Source: Paenibacillus xylanilyticus
GTDB lineage: Bacteria; Bacillota; Bacilli; Paenibacillales; Paenibacillaceae
Direction of reading: 5' to 3'
NCBI RefSeq assembly: GCF_009664365.1
Contig: NZ_CP044310.1
Location: 1,065,001 to 1,129,000 of the forward strand
Length of the DNA stretch: 64,000 nucleotides
Of the stretch, positions 63,513 to 64,000 are shown one piece after another (positions within the stretch are counted from its first letter, which is position 1; every line of letters begins with the position of its first letter). The notes below the pieces were generated by a model. That model saw only the letters and a program-made list of their open reading frames with translations. It was not told the origin of the DNA and did not search any database. A program made the translations under genes and the position numbers.

Positions 63513-64000
63513 TTAGGATAAGGATGAATCAATATGTGAAGCAATTTTCTGTGATAGAGACAGCAGTAAGTTCTTTTCTTCATCTGAGAGGACTGCGGTA
63601 GTGATCTGCTCAACCCGGCTCCAGGCAGAGTTCACTTGATCCTCCAGGGCGCGTCCTGCTTCCGTCAGGGAGACAATGGTGACCCGTCCATCTTCTTTGG
63701 AGCGACTGCGAGTAACGAGACCTGCACTTTCCAGGCGGCGAACGGACTTGGCTACGGTTGAATGATCCAGACGGAGTGTACGACCCAGCGAATTCTGGGA
63801 TTGATGGTCCTGTGCGAACAGCTGCATCAACATGATTTCTTGACCAGGAAACAATCCTGTATCCCGAATCAATTGAGCAGCCAGCCCTTTATGCGAGCGT
63901 GCAAGAGCAAAAATACCAAAGCTGACCGGATAATGCTCAGCGCTGAATTCATCGTTAGCTGAACTAAGGAAAGGGTGATCTTTATTCGAAGCATCTTTTG
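63513..64000 (-). CDS. MarR-family transcriptional regulator (5' end outside the window)
   Basis: At least 162 residues. The reading frame stays open through the ATT/ATG region at 63872 to the right edge, so the gene's start is outside. Upstream residues such as EHYPVSFGIFALARSHKGLAAQL have the typical MarR N-terminal helix pattern. The wing-helix part reads SLGRTLRLDHSTVAKSVRRLESAGLVTRSRSKEDGRVTIVSLTEAG. It likely controls the MDR gene directly downstream. The helix-turn-helix is intact. Confidence 0.9.
   Translation of the reverse strand, partial: KDASNKDHPFLSSANDEFSAEHYPVSFGIFALARSHKGLAAQLIRDTGLFPGQEIMLMQLFAQDHQSQNSLGRTLRLDHSTVAKSVRRLESAGLVTRSRSKEDGRVTIVSLTEAGRALEDQVNSAWSRVEQITTAVLSDEEKNLLLSLSQKIASHIDSSLS

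Noticed and set aside
63513..63872. MarR gene starting at 63872
   Set aside because: The frame continues upstream with typical MarR residues to the window edge, so 63872 is an internal codon, not the start.
1..64000. CRISPR arrays, insertion sequences, phage genes, tRNA or rRNA
   Set aside because: No spaced direct repeats, transposase motifs, phage structural proteins or tRNA-like cloverleaf arms were found by reading both strands.

Overview
The window comes from an endospore-forming Gram-positive bacterium, most probably a Paenibacillus. Evidence seen in the sequence: a complete GerA-type germinant-receptor operon, a CotB-like/CotH spore coat pair, strong AGGAGG ribosome binding sites with frequent TTG and GTG starts, many lipoproteins, and several YesMN/LplABC-type sugar-import clusters with secreted pectin-degrading enzymes. 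No rRNA, tRNA, CRISPR array, transposase, phage gene or replication origin was found. The DNA looks like chromosomal accessory metabolism rather than a mobile element.

Layout. 1-3000: small membrane proteins and a lipoprotein of unknown role, with one probably frameshifted small membrane gene. 3020-6775 (minus): germinant receptor genes in the order B-A-C. 7053-18050: a sugar-uptake cluster in which two paralogous GHL6-type glycosidase-like proteins bracket an LplB/LplC/lipoprotein importer, followed by a membrane AraC regulator and a beta-hydroxyacid dehydrogenase. 18341-20202: a NERD-domain protein and a lipoprotein. 20306-24692: a spore coat island with two proteins made of LSm-like repeats, an ArsB/SLC13-type transporter with a 46-residue companion, and a divergent CotH kinase. 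24812-31532: YesM/YesN two-component system plus a second LplB/LplC/lipoprotein importer. 31794-35388: a heterodimeric ABC exporter. 35654-36329: twin small membrane proteins. 36387-41858: a cytoplasmic 5'-nucleotidase-like phosphoesterase divergent from a phnDCEE-type importer. 42099-44903: a large secreted mosaic protein. 45108-52220: an ECF sigma factor, a PL11 rhamnogalacturonan lyase, a histidine phosphatase, an AraC regulator and a GH4 glycosidase. 52305-54596: a lipoprotein and a PadR-controlled membrane module. 54729-57057: an amino-acid ABC importer. 57117-62396: a coiled-coil lipoprotein, a GH43 arabinanase with a lectin domain inside its catalytic domain, and a secreted CotH-family protein. 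62541-64000: an MDR oxidoreductase and a MarR regulator that runs off the window.

How the genes fit together. The secreted rhamnogalacturonan lyase and arabinanase, the GH4 and GHL6 enzymes, and two YtcQ/LplBC-type importers suggest use of pectin side chains and other plant polysaccharides. CcpA cre-like sites lie in front of several of these genes, which suggests carbon catabolite control. The coat island is the most interesting part. CotH homologues phosphorylate serines in CotB/CotG-type tails. Here a CotH kinase faces a CotB-like protein with a Ser/Lys/Arg/Gly/Asn repeat tail, across a perfect inverted repeat whose two arms each carry a sigma-K-like -10 element. A second, secreted CotH-family protein at 60387 has its own acidic Pro-Glu-Gly repeat tail.

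Start codons were re-chosen by ribosome binding site in many genes, and the reason is given in each entry. All functions are inferred from recognised sequence motifs; no database search was run.
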